DNA of 64,000 nucleotides from Physcomitrium patens. Lineage: Eukaryota > Streptophyta > Bryopsida > Funariales > Funariaceae. This document shows positions 37,401-49,740 of this stretch, one piece after another (the stretch's first letter is position 1; each line of letters opens with the position of its first letter). A program made the translations under genes and the position numbers. Below the pieces are notes generated by a model. The model had not been told where the DNA came from. It searched no databases and worked only from the letters and a program-made list of their open reading frames with translations. The DNA lies in assembly GCF_000002425.4 (NCBI RefSeq), contig NC_037256.1, positions 1,210,051 to 1,274,050 on the forward strand, read 5' to 3'.

Positions 37401-40400
37401 TTTTGGCACTGCTGCTAGAGGAAATGATAACAATATGAAATATTAGAAATTGATTGTATGGGAGATGGAATTATATGTTAAATGAGAACATGAGAAGAAC
37501 CAGTTTTAGGGTTACAATTATGTGAATTATAATTCAAGGCAGTATTGATTTTGTAAAGAAGAATGAAATATTATGAGTGATAATTATAAAAGAGAGGATT
37601 ATCAAAGAATTAATCGATAAACAAAAGAAAGACAAGAGCAATTACGCATAAGAAATATCCTACGGGAACGACAAAAAGGAATTGCATGTCCAAGAAAAAC
37701 CAAAGGAAGAAAAATTTAGATTCAAATAGTAAGGAGACTAGTGATAATACCAATGGTCGTGGGAGTGCCAGAAGTACCAATTGCACTACAAATGGGAGCA
37801 GTAGAAGATCGAACTACAAGTCTGGCACTATTACCTAGTTTTAGTGGTTGGCCAGGCTCTGATCGTGATCACCATATATCTCAATTCTTGATAGCTTGCG
37901 TAGCTAATAATGATAGAACTAAAGACATTTGATTGAGATGGTTGCCAGCAACTCTAAAAGATTTAGCTTTTGAATGGTATAATCTGCAACGAGTGGGTAG
38001 ATTTCTCAATTGGAAGGCCTTGAGGAATGTCTTCTTAATCTATTTTAGACCAATTGGATTTGAAGATCGGCTTCGAGAAAGTTTTATGAATAGCAAGATA
38101 TTTGCGGGGAAATTTGTAGAATCTTATTATGGCCGAATCATGGATATACTTCATAAATGGTCAAATAATCAAATATCAGATGCATTTATATTGTCCATAT
38201 TAATTAACGATTTGCATCCACCAAAATTAAAAATATTTATAAAAGAGGCTCGACCAGCTACGGTAGAAGCATCGTTGGTACGAGCAAAGATATGGAAAGA
38301 ATGTCATTATGACCAATTGTTAATAGTAGAGGCCACGATGATTCCAAGTTCAGGAAGCTAACAAATACAACCGGAAAATGTGTCGATGGATAATTATCCA
38401 CAAATGGCTGCCTCCAATGTCAAGAATGTTATGTTGCAAAAATCAATTAATGCTACACCACTCCAAGCAATAGCGTCAATAATAATGACACCTTATTTTA
38501 GATTGCCAACTTATCAACAACTGGATTTGTTCACAAATGTGACTGTTAAAGATCCAAATGAATCCTTGTTATTAAATCTAACAAAGAAGATGGAAGAATT
38601 GGCCGTGAATTTGGCTAAAGATAAGGAGAAACGACATAAGCCTTCTAATACAAGACCTAATGTATGGTGTAATAATTGTAAGGAACAAGGTCATTTTGAT
38701 ACGGAATGTCCATCACCCAGACAATCGGATGTTCAATGTATATTTTGTGGAGGAAAGCACCCTATCTAAAATTGTTGGCATTTACAAAGGTAACAACAAT
38801 TCAGTAATCAGACCATAATCCCACTGACTCAGTGGAAAGTCAATCAAGTTCAAATAAAAAATACGTATGGATGGAATGGAAATTGATCTAATCGACAAAA
38901 TCAAACATTCAATAATTTTTGAAGTTCCAATTTTAATCAGGGGTCTGCATCAAACCTCCAGAACTACAAGAAAGAACAGCAGAGGTATCAACAATATGCT
39001 CCATTGGCGTCATCGAACTAAGTACCTTCCGTACAAATGGGACAACTTGGATCATTTTCTAACCCTATATGGAACAAGCCTAGTAGGTATATACCGGTGG
39101 AGACATCTAATATGCTGGATAGAGGTACAAGACGACCACTTTGTTGTTTTTGATGTAGACAGATTGGTCATTATGCCAATGAATGTCCCAATCCCAGAGC
39201 CAGTGACAATTATGCACCAGTATGTATAAATTGTAAGTAGTCGAGACATACTTATCAGCAATGTAATGCTCCGTTCAATTTCAATAATTGACATTAGCAG
39301 ATTCAAAGCCAAAGAAAAATAGATGAGATAAATCAAGATCTTCAAGATTCACCACTTCATCGGGTAGAAGTAGTCCAAGTTGTCCTTACAAGAAGTCAGC
39401 AAAAGGAAAAAGGACCAATTCAACATTTGGGTGATCCTGAAGCGAAGGACCAATTTGACCCAATTATAGGAACATCTAATCCAGGTACTAACATGGGTCC
39501 CTTACTCAATATAAGATTAGAATCAGTTGTGCACCTCAATGAGGTACCAATTACGAAGGCTTTGGTTCCGTGTCGAGCTGTTCTATTTTCTATATAGTTT
39601 CAAAAAACGTCCTTTTTGTTGAAAGATCCTCTAAGTGGCGTGAATTCCAAAGAACCAATATTAGCCCAATTGAGAGAACAATCTTACCCATTGAAAGAAC
39701 CAATTTTTCAAGCTTTGTCAAATTCAGTTCCAATAGCTTTATCAATTTCCAATATAGAGAAAATCAATTTACGTGCATCGGTGTCTAGGATAGGGAAGAA
39801 GAAATGGATATTGGAAATTACCACTAATACAGAACCATATAATATTTTAAAAGATTTGGGTACTATACAGCCCACCTTTTCTATGAAGCAACTATTGGCG
39901 GAAGCACCTGAGTGCCGAACTATCTTAAATTCCTCATTAATTCATCGCAGATCTTGAAATTAAGAAATTTGAAAAGTAAGTTTGAATCTTGATCGGGGTG
40001 CACCTACGATTGATGTCTCAATTGATGGAGTGTTATTATCGGGAATGCAAGTAGACGGAGGATCTAATATAAATCTTATGAATGCAGCTACAATAAAGGA
40101 ATTGGGTTTGGATCACTTATTGGCTACTATAATAGTTTTGAGAATGGCCATCTCCAGTTGAGTTAAACCTATGGATATTTTACAAAGTATTGATATAGTA
40201 ATTGCGGAGATTATCTACAAAATTGATTATATTATTTTTTGATTGCAAAGCTCTATATTGTCATATCTAATTTTATTGGAGTGATCGTAGTTATATCAAG
40301 CTAAAGTTCGAAATGATTGGGGCCATGGTACATTGACAATTGGGAAAGGTAATGATAAAATTGTGCTTCAAATGTACCCTGTCCAATATCACAAAGAAAC

Positions 40401-43400
40401 TCAAGTTGCTAGTTCAGAATCCACATTGGATTGTAAAGATGAGTCTACAGAAGAAGAAATTGGTACACCTGACCCAATTTATGTTGATACAAGGCAAGTT
40501 GTTGAGTACACTAGAATGAACTACCAATGCAGGGGACCTGGAGAGTACTTAGTTCTTTCAAATGTTATTGACAATTTTGATCATATGATTGCATATTGAA
40601 AGAATAGACAAGATGTTAATCACGTTAGTGCTATGAAACTGGAGTTGGAAAGTTTTCATGTATCAGATTTTATGAAAGATTCTAGAATTGAGTAGAACAT
40701 CAGTCCAGAGACACCTGAAATTCCACAATGTCAACCAATTAATTTAGGTATAGGGAGGCTCCCCAAATCATTCAGATTTATGATGGTATAAAAGGCAAGG
40801 AGAAAGAAATTTGGGTGGATTACTTTTTAATGCATAAAACTACTTTTGCATGGTCGTATGCGGATTTGAAAGGAATTCTAACTGAAGTTTGTGAGCATCA
40901 AATTATATTGGAGGAGAACGCTATACCAGTACGCCAAAAACAACATCAACTTAATCCAAAATACTCACTTATGGTAAAAGAAGAATTACATAAATTCTTG
41001 GAGATTGGATTTATCTATCCAATTCCTTTTAGTGAATGGATTTCACTAATTGTTATGGTACCAAAAAAGAATGGAAAAGTTTGCATTTGTCAAGAATTCT
41101 AAAAATTAAATGTGGCAATTAAAAAGGATTATTTTTCTTTACCATTCACAGATAGTATATTTGATGTCGTCGCTGAATATGAATGTTATTCATTTCTTGA
41201 TGGATTCTCTGGTTATAATCAAGTTAAGATTGCAAAAGAAGATCAGTTAAAAACTACTTTTATTATGGATTGGGGGACCTTTGCCTATAAGGTTTTGCCG
41301 TTTGGGCTTTGTAATACACCAGCTATATTTCAAAGGATAATGATGCAAGCATTCAAGATTATCTATGAATTTCAATAGAAATATTTCTAGATGATTTCTG
41401 TACATTCAGTACAAGAGCCAGGCATTTAGAATGTCTAGGTCAATGTTTGAATCAATGTGCCAAATATGGAATTTCTTTAAATTCAAAAAAATACTAATTT
41501 GGTGTGCCTTCTAGTAAACTGTTAGGTCATATAGTTTTGATGGCAGGCATTGCTACAGATCTAGATAAAATAAAGATTATAGTAGAATTAAAGCAATCAG
41601 ATACTATTACGAGTATTTGAGCATTTGTTGGCCATGTTAGTTATTATCGGCAATTTATCTATCTATTTGTAATTATATGCCTTTCTTTGACAAATCTCTT
41701 GAAAAAACCACCAACTGATGGGACCATACTATTTTGGACAAAGGAATATACAATTGCATTCGAAACCTTGAAACAAAAATTGATTTCAATACCAATATTG
41801 GTGGCACCTTGTTGGAAAAAACCATTCCAAGTTTATGTGGATGCATCTAATGTCATAATTGGTTCTATGCTAAGTCAGAAAGATGACCGAGGTTTTGATC
41901 ACCTTATTTATTATGCAAGTCATCAATTGGTAGCATCTGAAAGAAATTATACAATAACCAAAAGAGAAGCATTGGGAATGATTTATTCCATACAAAAGTT
42001 TTGACATTATCTTCTTGGTTATAAATTTGTTTTCCATGTCGACCATGATGCTTTAAAATATATGATTAATAAGCCTCAATTGAGTGGTCGTATTGCACGA
42101 TGGGTTCTACTCTTGCAAGAATTTGACTTTACTATTTTGATAAGACCAGGGAAATCACATTCCAATGCAGACCATTTATCTCGATTATCCAATATATTGA
42201 GTAATGAACCCATTAACAATGCACTACCCGATGCAAAACTATTTACGATAGATGTAATTATTTTGGAGTATAGTAAAATAATTCAATACTTGACATTTCA
42301 AACCTTTCCACCTAATTTCAATGAAAAGCTTAAACGATGCTTAATATTAAAATGTGTACCTTATACGATGATTGGTGAAGCTTTATATAAACAAGGCAAG
42401 GATGGAGTTTTACGATGCTGTATTTATCAGAATGAAGTGCGTACTATATTGGAAGGTTTCCACTTAGACAGTTGTGGTGGATATTTTACGAGAGACAACA
42501 TGGCTCGTAAAGCTTTATAGGCTGGTTATTGGTAGCTAACATTGTTTGCAAATGTCCACCAATTCATCCATCATTGTGATCCATGTCAGAGAACGGGTCA
42601 ACCTACTAGAACTTCAGCAATGCCCTTAATACCAATTTTGACTCAAGCACCTTTTAAAAAATGAAAAATTACATCAACTACGAGAAATGGCCAAAAATAA
42701 TATATACTGCTAGCAACAGATTATGTAACAAAATGGGCTGAAGCTGTAGCTACAAAAACTGATAGTACAAGTACAATAGCAACCTTTTGTATGAAAATAT
42801 TATTACATGGTTTGGTTGTCCATGAGAATTGGTTAGTGATTGACGAACTTATTTTATAAATAGTACAATCGAAGTACTCATGGCTAAATACGAGATAAAA
42901 TATTGGAAGACTACATCGTATCACTCTAGAGTCAATAGACAAATGGAAAAGACTAATAGAATTTTATATAAAATCTTAACAAAAAAAAGTTTCATGAGCG
43001 GGAACAGATTGGGATACTAAGTTGTTCGCAACTTTATGGACATATCGTACTGTGTATAAAGTTACTACCAATGTTATCTCTTTTCAATTGGTTTATGGCC
43101 AGAAAGTAATATTACCTATTGAATTGGAAGTCCAAAATTTATGAATTGCTATAGATACTAGCTTGGGAGATCAGGATTCATTACAGCACCGTTTAGAAGA
43201 ATTAGAAAAAGTTGAATGAAACTAGAGCCAATGCATTAATGATAATAGAAACGATACAAAAATGAAGGAAGACTTATTATGATAGTAAGCTTAGACCAAA
43301 GGCTTTTATGCCAAATGATTTGGTACTTCTTTATGATAGTCGATTTAAAAATTTTCTAAGAAAATTTCAAGTTCAATGGCATGGGCCATATCGAGTTATT

Positions 43401-44063
43401 GAAGGATTTTCAAATGGTTCAGTACAATTGGAAGATTTTATGGATACTAAATTTACGACACGGATCAATGGTAATCGATTTAAATTTTACTATACATAAA
43501 CTTGGGACGAGTTTTCTGTTACAAAAGAGGGAGTCGATCTAATTGATTGGACCATAATAAGAAGTAGGATGGGGACTCTTAACAAGCATCATATTTTCTT
43601 TTGTGGTTAAGGAAAAGATGGTGAATATGGTATCTGAGACATTAAGGATGGAGACCAATTGGAAAGAACGGCAAGAACAGCTGCAAGTAGAGGTTGCGAT
43701 GTTACAGACTAAACTAGCCATATTAGCGAAGGAGGCCAATAATTTAGTGCAGACCAATACGCCAATTTCAGCAATAATACCTTCGGAGATACCTTTAAAA
43801 TCGACAAAAGAATGGTAGAAGATGTTGGAGGAGCGTAACAATCAAATTACCTGACGTGAGTCTCAGGTACGAGAATTGAGTTTGTTGAATGAAGATCTAA
43901 TGACGCGTTTGGATGGAGAACCCTCGAACATTGAGGCAGATGACAAAGATGTAAAGATGAGAAGGTCACCAATTCAAAGGGTGGTAAGCCAACACTGCTA
44001 CATCTTTATAAGTTGAGGCTAAATAATGTTTGCGAGGGCACTGCACAATTAGGAGTGGAGCTA

Positions 44064-44670
44064 TATAGAATAGATAAATAAACTTTGTGATAAGTTACTG
44101 CTTGGTTATTGACAACCTTGAGAATTAGACTGATGGTTAGGCAATTTAGTTGTTAACAGTAGATTGTTAGTAGAATAAATAGTTAAGAATTCAAATGGTC
44201 ATAACCTTTGGAATCCGTTGGCCGATGGATCATCTTTTTGGTAGGATAAATAGGTTGAAGAAAGTAAGCCAAGAGCCAGACTGAGAGTCGTAAGGTGAGA
44301 GCCAAATTGTGAGAGTCGTAAGTCAAGAACCAGACTGAGTGTCGTAAGCAGAGAGCTAGACTGAGAGTCGTAAGGCGGAGTAAGCTTGGTGCTACCTCTT
44401 TATTTTCTTTATTATTTGCTTATGAAGAATTATGATTGAGAGAAGTATTGTTGAATTGATAATCGTAGAATGGATTATGGATTGAATTAAAACGAAAGTA
44501 GTAAGCCTCGATATTTTATAGTTTGATATTTGATTTCAGATAGCCAAAATACAGTCAATTGTGACACTTACAGACCCAATTCATATAACTAATCTTTCCT
44601 CGTATTTGGATCCACCTCTATTAATTCAATTACTTTGGTATGTCGAAGCTTGAATGCAACGAGAACAACA
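44064..44670 (+). repeat. Family B copy 2, 3' LTR
   Basis: Starts tatagaatag and ends gagaacaaca; preceded by the same ggcactgcacaatta block seen beside the LTR of copy 1. Confidence 0.85.
44275..44375 (+). repeat. Short tandem repeat inside 3' LTR
   Basis: Four imperfect copies of an agccagactgagagtcgtaag-like unit of 20-27 bp. The sister LTR at 36872-37400 has one, which accounts for the length difference. Confidence 0.8.
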
Positions 44671-47358
44671 GTAAGTCTTGATATGAATTAGAGTGGTTAG
44701 TAAATAAATTTAAAGAGAATTGATATAAAAAAATTTATTTGAATATTTATCTATTTTGATTATTGTCTTTCTATTATATAGGATTTAGATATTTAGTATA
44801 AAGCTTAAGAGAAGGTTGGAGTCTAAAGATGAAATTCTAAACTATAAAGAAGCTTATTGGGAAGGATGAAAGCAAGGGATAAAGACCTTCATCCCTATTG
44901 GTCGAATGTCATGCCCAATGGGCTTCAAGGAGACTACTCGAGGCCTTATTAGGGATTAGGGTTTCACATTTGGAAGCATTTAAGCTTTAGAAGCTAGGAT
45001 CAAGAAGTTGAGGTTTTGAGTATAATTTGGGCAAAGAATTTGTGTGATTTCGAGTTTTTTTGAAGGAGTTATAGGTGTTCAAAGTTATGGTGTTAAATTT
45101 GTACCTACTGTCACTCTTTGAAGTATAACATATATATATAGAAAGTAATGAAATATCGATGATTAGAATTGGAGAGAATACTTTCTTTGCTATATTTTAC
45201 ATAGATTGTTTGATGAATTTTAAGTCTAGATGAAGGAGTTATAGGGCATTGAAGACAGTACATGTAATTCAAAGGCAGTAAGTGAGTTATTTTGTTGATA
45301 GTAATGGTTGGAGCCATATCTTGAGTTTCTAAATGAATTTTTGACTCAAAATTTCCATAAGTGTGAGTTATTAGGTTGAAAAGCTGTAGATCAAATTTTC
45401 ATGGTATTTAAATATTTATTTTGTGAGATATGAAGAAAATAGCTCACAAGTGTATATCAGCTAGGGTTTAAAGCTACTGTTAGGATTTTGGCGATATGAC
45501 AAGATCCGTAATGAATTTATAGTTGAATTTTTTTGTGGTACTTTTTGAAAGTATATCAATACTTCCTGTAAAATTTGAGATTGTTTGGATGGTCCAATCG
45601 TGAGATATAAGCTATTGAAGTTCAAGAAACATTTCTCACAAGGATATATAAGGTTTTAAGATACTTTATCATACATTTGGGTTTTTTTTATACTTGGACT
45701 TATATATTAATGTAATTGCCCTAAAAGAGAAAATGTTATATATATAAACTTGGTGCTTTTATATCTTAGACTTGATTGAGTATTTAGTGGCAGCCAAGAG
45801 CCAGCACTTTCTTGAGGCAAATTCTCTCTACTCCGACACTGGTACTAAAGAACCAAGAATTGTCTTACTTGAAAAATTTGATGGCACAAGATCCAAGTTT
45901 TGAGGATTTATCAATCAAGTATAACTTGTGATTAAACTTCAATCCCAAAGCTATTCAACTCCAAGATCACAAGTTAGATTCATTGATATATTTCTTTTAG
46001 ATTCAACATTATTATGATTTTCATCTTTTTTTCAACGACAAGACCCAATATTGAATAATTTGGAGGCTTTTTTAGCCAAGTTTTGATCCATGTATGGAGA
46101 ACATGATACAACTTGTATTGCAACCAACAAGATCCATATTTTGTAATAAGGCAATCAATTTATAACATTATATGCTTTACAACTTTGACAACTTACAATT
46201 GATATTAAGTGGAATGATGTTGCACTTATTAGCCAAATTTTCTATGGATTATAATATGAGGTAAAGAAATTGATGTTCAACTGACTTGATCCTCAAAAAT
46301 TGAGTCAAGCAATTGACTTTGTTGTAATATGTGAGAATTGACTTTTCAAATTTTGATCTAAGAGTTGGACAAATAGGCCTCAATATTACTATAATTTAAT
46401 AGTAACACCAATGCTTCCTCAACATATATATTTAGAAGTAGAGGATATACAAATTAATGCGGTATGTTTCAAACCTCTTACTAAGCAAGAAAAGACTCGT
46501 CACCGTTAGAAAGGATTGTACTTATATTATAGAAAACCTAAGCATACTACTCAACATTGTCCAATAAAGAAATATAATTATAAAATGAGGAGTAAAAATT
46601 TCAAATAATATAATATATTAAAAAATAATTTTGTCTAGCTATAATAGTGACTATGCGACCGAAACCTTGTACAATATTAAATAAAGGTCCTATTCTTTTT
46701 TCAAAATCTTCTCCTTCTTTTAAATTAAATATTATTTTAGGACCTATAAATTACAACTTCTTTGCCTTATTAAATTTAGGAGCCTTAGTATGTTTCTTAC
46801 ATGAAGAATTAACTAAAAGTCTTAAAATATCTTTAGTATGGAAAACTAAACATGTTCATGTAGAAGTCATAGATGGTTGCTCATTTTTTTTCTGGAGATA
46901 TTACTCATGAAACCTTTCTTATAGAAATAATAACTAATATTCATAATAAATTTGTGGTATTTAATATCATTAGATCTCCTTCTTATCCAAATATTTTAGA
47001 TTTATTGTGGTTGAAAAAATACAATCCTTGAGTAGATTGGATTTTTTGTACTTTTGATTTTTTTTAAAATATAATTAAGATTGCAGTTATTTAAATAGAA
47101 AATCACAAGTCTAATATAATTAAAACTATATTTGTAGGTGCAAGATCTTTCTTGCATGCTGTAAAAAAAGATAACCTTGTGTCATTTATGCCACACTCAT
47201 TTCTAATGATGCAAAGAATTTAAGTCGTATTCCAAGATAGTATCAAGATTTTCAAGATGTATTTGAGAAAAAGAATATGAATACTCTTCCAAAAGATTCT
47301 TCCTATGACTATTCAATTGACCTTCAAGAAAGAGCACAACTACTATTTGGACCAATTA
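44671..47358 (+). mobile_element. Chromovirus-type gypsy 5' part (gag, protease), broken
   Basis: Plus sense. An LTR-like, AT-rich leader (44671 to about 45.79 kb, TATA-like tatatataaa near 45735) is followed by a gag-like frame (LLEKFDGTRSKF near 45870), a zinc knuckle (YYRKPKHTTQHCP near 46540) and a protease-like region (46647-47100). The protease matches the minus-strand family C fragment ending at 17121. The sequence breaks off at about 47358, where a minus-strand family C piece begins. It is old, with many breaks. Confidence 0.7.
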
Positions 47359-49060
47359 TTAAGGATACAAATTGGAAGAAGATGCATAAACTCGTGGAAT
47401 CTGTGTCAAAAAAAAAGTGACAAAATAGAAGAAAGTATGTATATTCAAGGAAGAACTGGAATGGCTATTATCAAAGACTAGAAAATATAAGACTATTGAA
47501 ACTAGACTAAAAGCAAGAAAAGAGTTGATAAGAGTGAGGAAGGCCTCAGTCTTGCCTCTATATATACTCCTTAACTAAGAAATATGTGGTGACATGCTAT
47601 AAGACCTCTAATACATGTCCAACTTATAGGACACATGTCTAATTTGCAAGGCAAGTTTTTTAGGTATGCGCCATATATCCAACTTGTATTACAAGTGGTC
47701 AATATATCAACATGTGGCCTCCTTGTTGGCTAAGTTTTCAACTTGTCAATCACCTATAGATATGTATAAAGGCAAAGCAATGTCTATGAAGCTTCTAGGA
47801 AGCTTTTTACAAGCTATTATCATATTTATCTACTTTGACTTACTTCTACCTATTCTTATTGTCTAAATAATTATGAAGATAAATATGTATGTCGATAACA
47901 TTATCTCTCCTTCTAGAGACGAGTTCCACAAGGAGCAGTGATTACATGTTGATGAAGTCCAAGATGTGTCAAACTATATTTATCACGTATTTTGATCTTT
48001 ATTTCCTTTGAAGGTAGTTGATAGGTTCCTTCAACCATTGATAATGTCACATACCAAGGCAAGAAGACCATCCTAATATTTAATCATTATTAAGACCTTC
48101 ATAACTTTCTTCAAACAAAACATTAGTAATACCATCAAGAGTGGTTCCTACCTTCAAAAGTATCACTTAATACCATGAGACCCTTCTAAGTTCGTGGTAC
48201 CAAATGCATTATAACTTGCCATCTATTTGAGGAAGAACATGTCATTCTTGAAGATCTTTATGTCAATTTTTTCATCTTGAAGGTTGTATTAGTTGTAATG
48301 TCTCATATGGTAGCTCAACAAATGATAGCTCTTGAGTTGAATCTACTAGTTATTGGTTCTTCATCTCCTAAGTACTAAAAAATCCAAAGAAATAATGATA
48401 TAAGATAGAATGAAATCTCCATTGAGCTTTCTTTGTTTTTGGAGGTAGAAACCACTTCAAATATAATGGAGATTTCCATTATATTTGAAAATCTTTATCT
48501 TAGTTTTGATAGATGTCATTGATGAAATACTTTAACTTTGGCTGATGTATTTGCTAAATTCTTGGATGGCTTCCATATATGTTCATTAATGTCATATCCA
48601 TGCTAATGTATCAGATATTCTAGCATGTTTTGGTGTCGCTTCGAATTTAAGACTTCTTCTATCTCAAATTCTTCATTATTGTCTACTTTTATAGGAGGTG
48701 GTGGTATTTGTCTCCTTTCTTATATATCTATTGTCTTATATAACTCAAGTAAAGACACATGGAATATAAGATAGATTTTCATAGACTTTGATAGGTATAA
48801 TCGATAAGCAACTAGATTGATCTATTCACAAATAGAAAATGGTCTAAGCCTACAGTAATCTAGCTTGTTACAAGGATGAATACTTTTAATATTATGATGA
48901 AATAACCATACCTTATCCCCCTCATAGAATTGAAGTTGTTCTTTGCAATAGACATCTCCGTTGGCTTTTTTTTATTCTTGAGCTTCTTTTAATTGTGCCT
49001 TTATTGTTGCATGTAGCTCTGACAATTGATTTGTTACATCTTCTGCCATATCTTAAACAA
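47359..49060 (-). mobile_element. Family C fragment, copy 2 (LTR to integrase C-terminus)
   Basis: Minus sense. An LTR at about 47359-47903 is followed by the same 3' region as in copy 1: chromodomain neighbourhood (about 48.5-48.7 kb) and integrase C-terminal part (about 48.8-49.05 kb), collinear with 12775-14450. It is broken and lacks the rest of pol. It sits between two plus-strand chromovirus pieces. Confidence 0.75.
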
Positions 49061-49740
49061 ATCCTAATCAAATCCTATAGCAAATTTAAACGTCAATAAC
49101 TAATGAATGAACTATTGATTTTAATTCAAATTTTGTACACATCTTTATAATTAAGTTAAAAACATGCACAAAATTTTTGAAGAAGATCGAACTCACCAAA
49201 AAGAAGATCAATCCTAATATTTGCTTAGATATTGGCTAGCCTCCTTCAATTTGAATGTTGAATTTTTAATGTTAATATCTCCTTATCAAATGGTTTGATT
49301 GATCTCAAATTTCTATTATATGTAGAAAAATAAGTCTAATATCTATATACATACTTTTTATTCCAATCTAATTGATAGATTACAAAAAATCTAAGAAATC
49401 TATATTATAACTAAAACTCTACTTCTTGAGATCTTGACCTTTTTAAACCTCAATAACCCTTGATCTAATCCTTTGATTAAGCTCAAACTCACAATATATA
49501 TTGAACACATATAAATTCACAAACTCTCAAAATTTCAAAGTCAATACCTATATTATTTATTTTTCTAATCTACCTTATTTTGCTTTATTTATGGTTCTAC
49601 AAAGTGAATACAAGTCTATTTTGTAAAAAGGTAGTAATAAAACTTTTAATTTTTTTATCCCTTGACTGTTGTCTATTTTTCCAAGATAATTTATTACAAT
49701 ATATTTAAAATAAGATCTTCAAAAATATGATATTTTCTTC
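49061..49740. other. AT-rich stretch within the nest, no gene seen
   Basis: Stop-rich sequence without a domain. On the minus strand a short part (caagaagtagagttttag near 49420) weakly resembles the LTR-like leader near 45000, so it may be LTR remains, but this is not secure. Confidence 0.35.

Larger units (their letters stand above)
36872..44670 (+). mobile_element. Ty3/gypsy family B, copy 2 (full length, broken)
   Basis: Plus sense, with LTRs at both ends. The 5' LTR is followed by a primer site resembling the tRNA-Asp site of the plant Tat/Athila branch (tggcactgctgct at 37404). Order: gag (37741-38361), zinc knuckles (CNNCKEQGHFDTEC near 38670, further pairs near 39150-39250), protease (about 39990-40110), reverse transcriptase (40815-41378, VLPFGLCNTPAIFQ), RNase H (41687-42200, with DHDALKYMI), integrase (about 42.3-43.5 kb) and a coiled-coil accessory ORF (43603-43818). 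LTR differences are clearly greater than in the young family A copy, so it is older. Many breaks. No matching target duplication was found. Confidence 0.9.
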
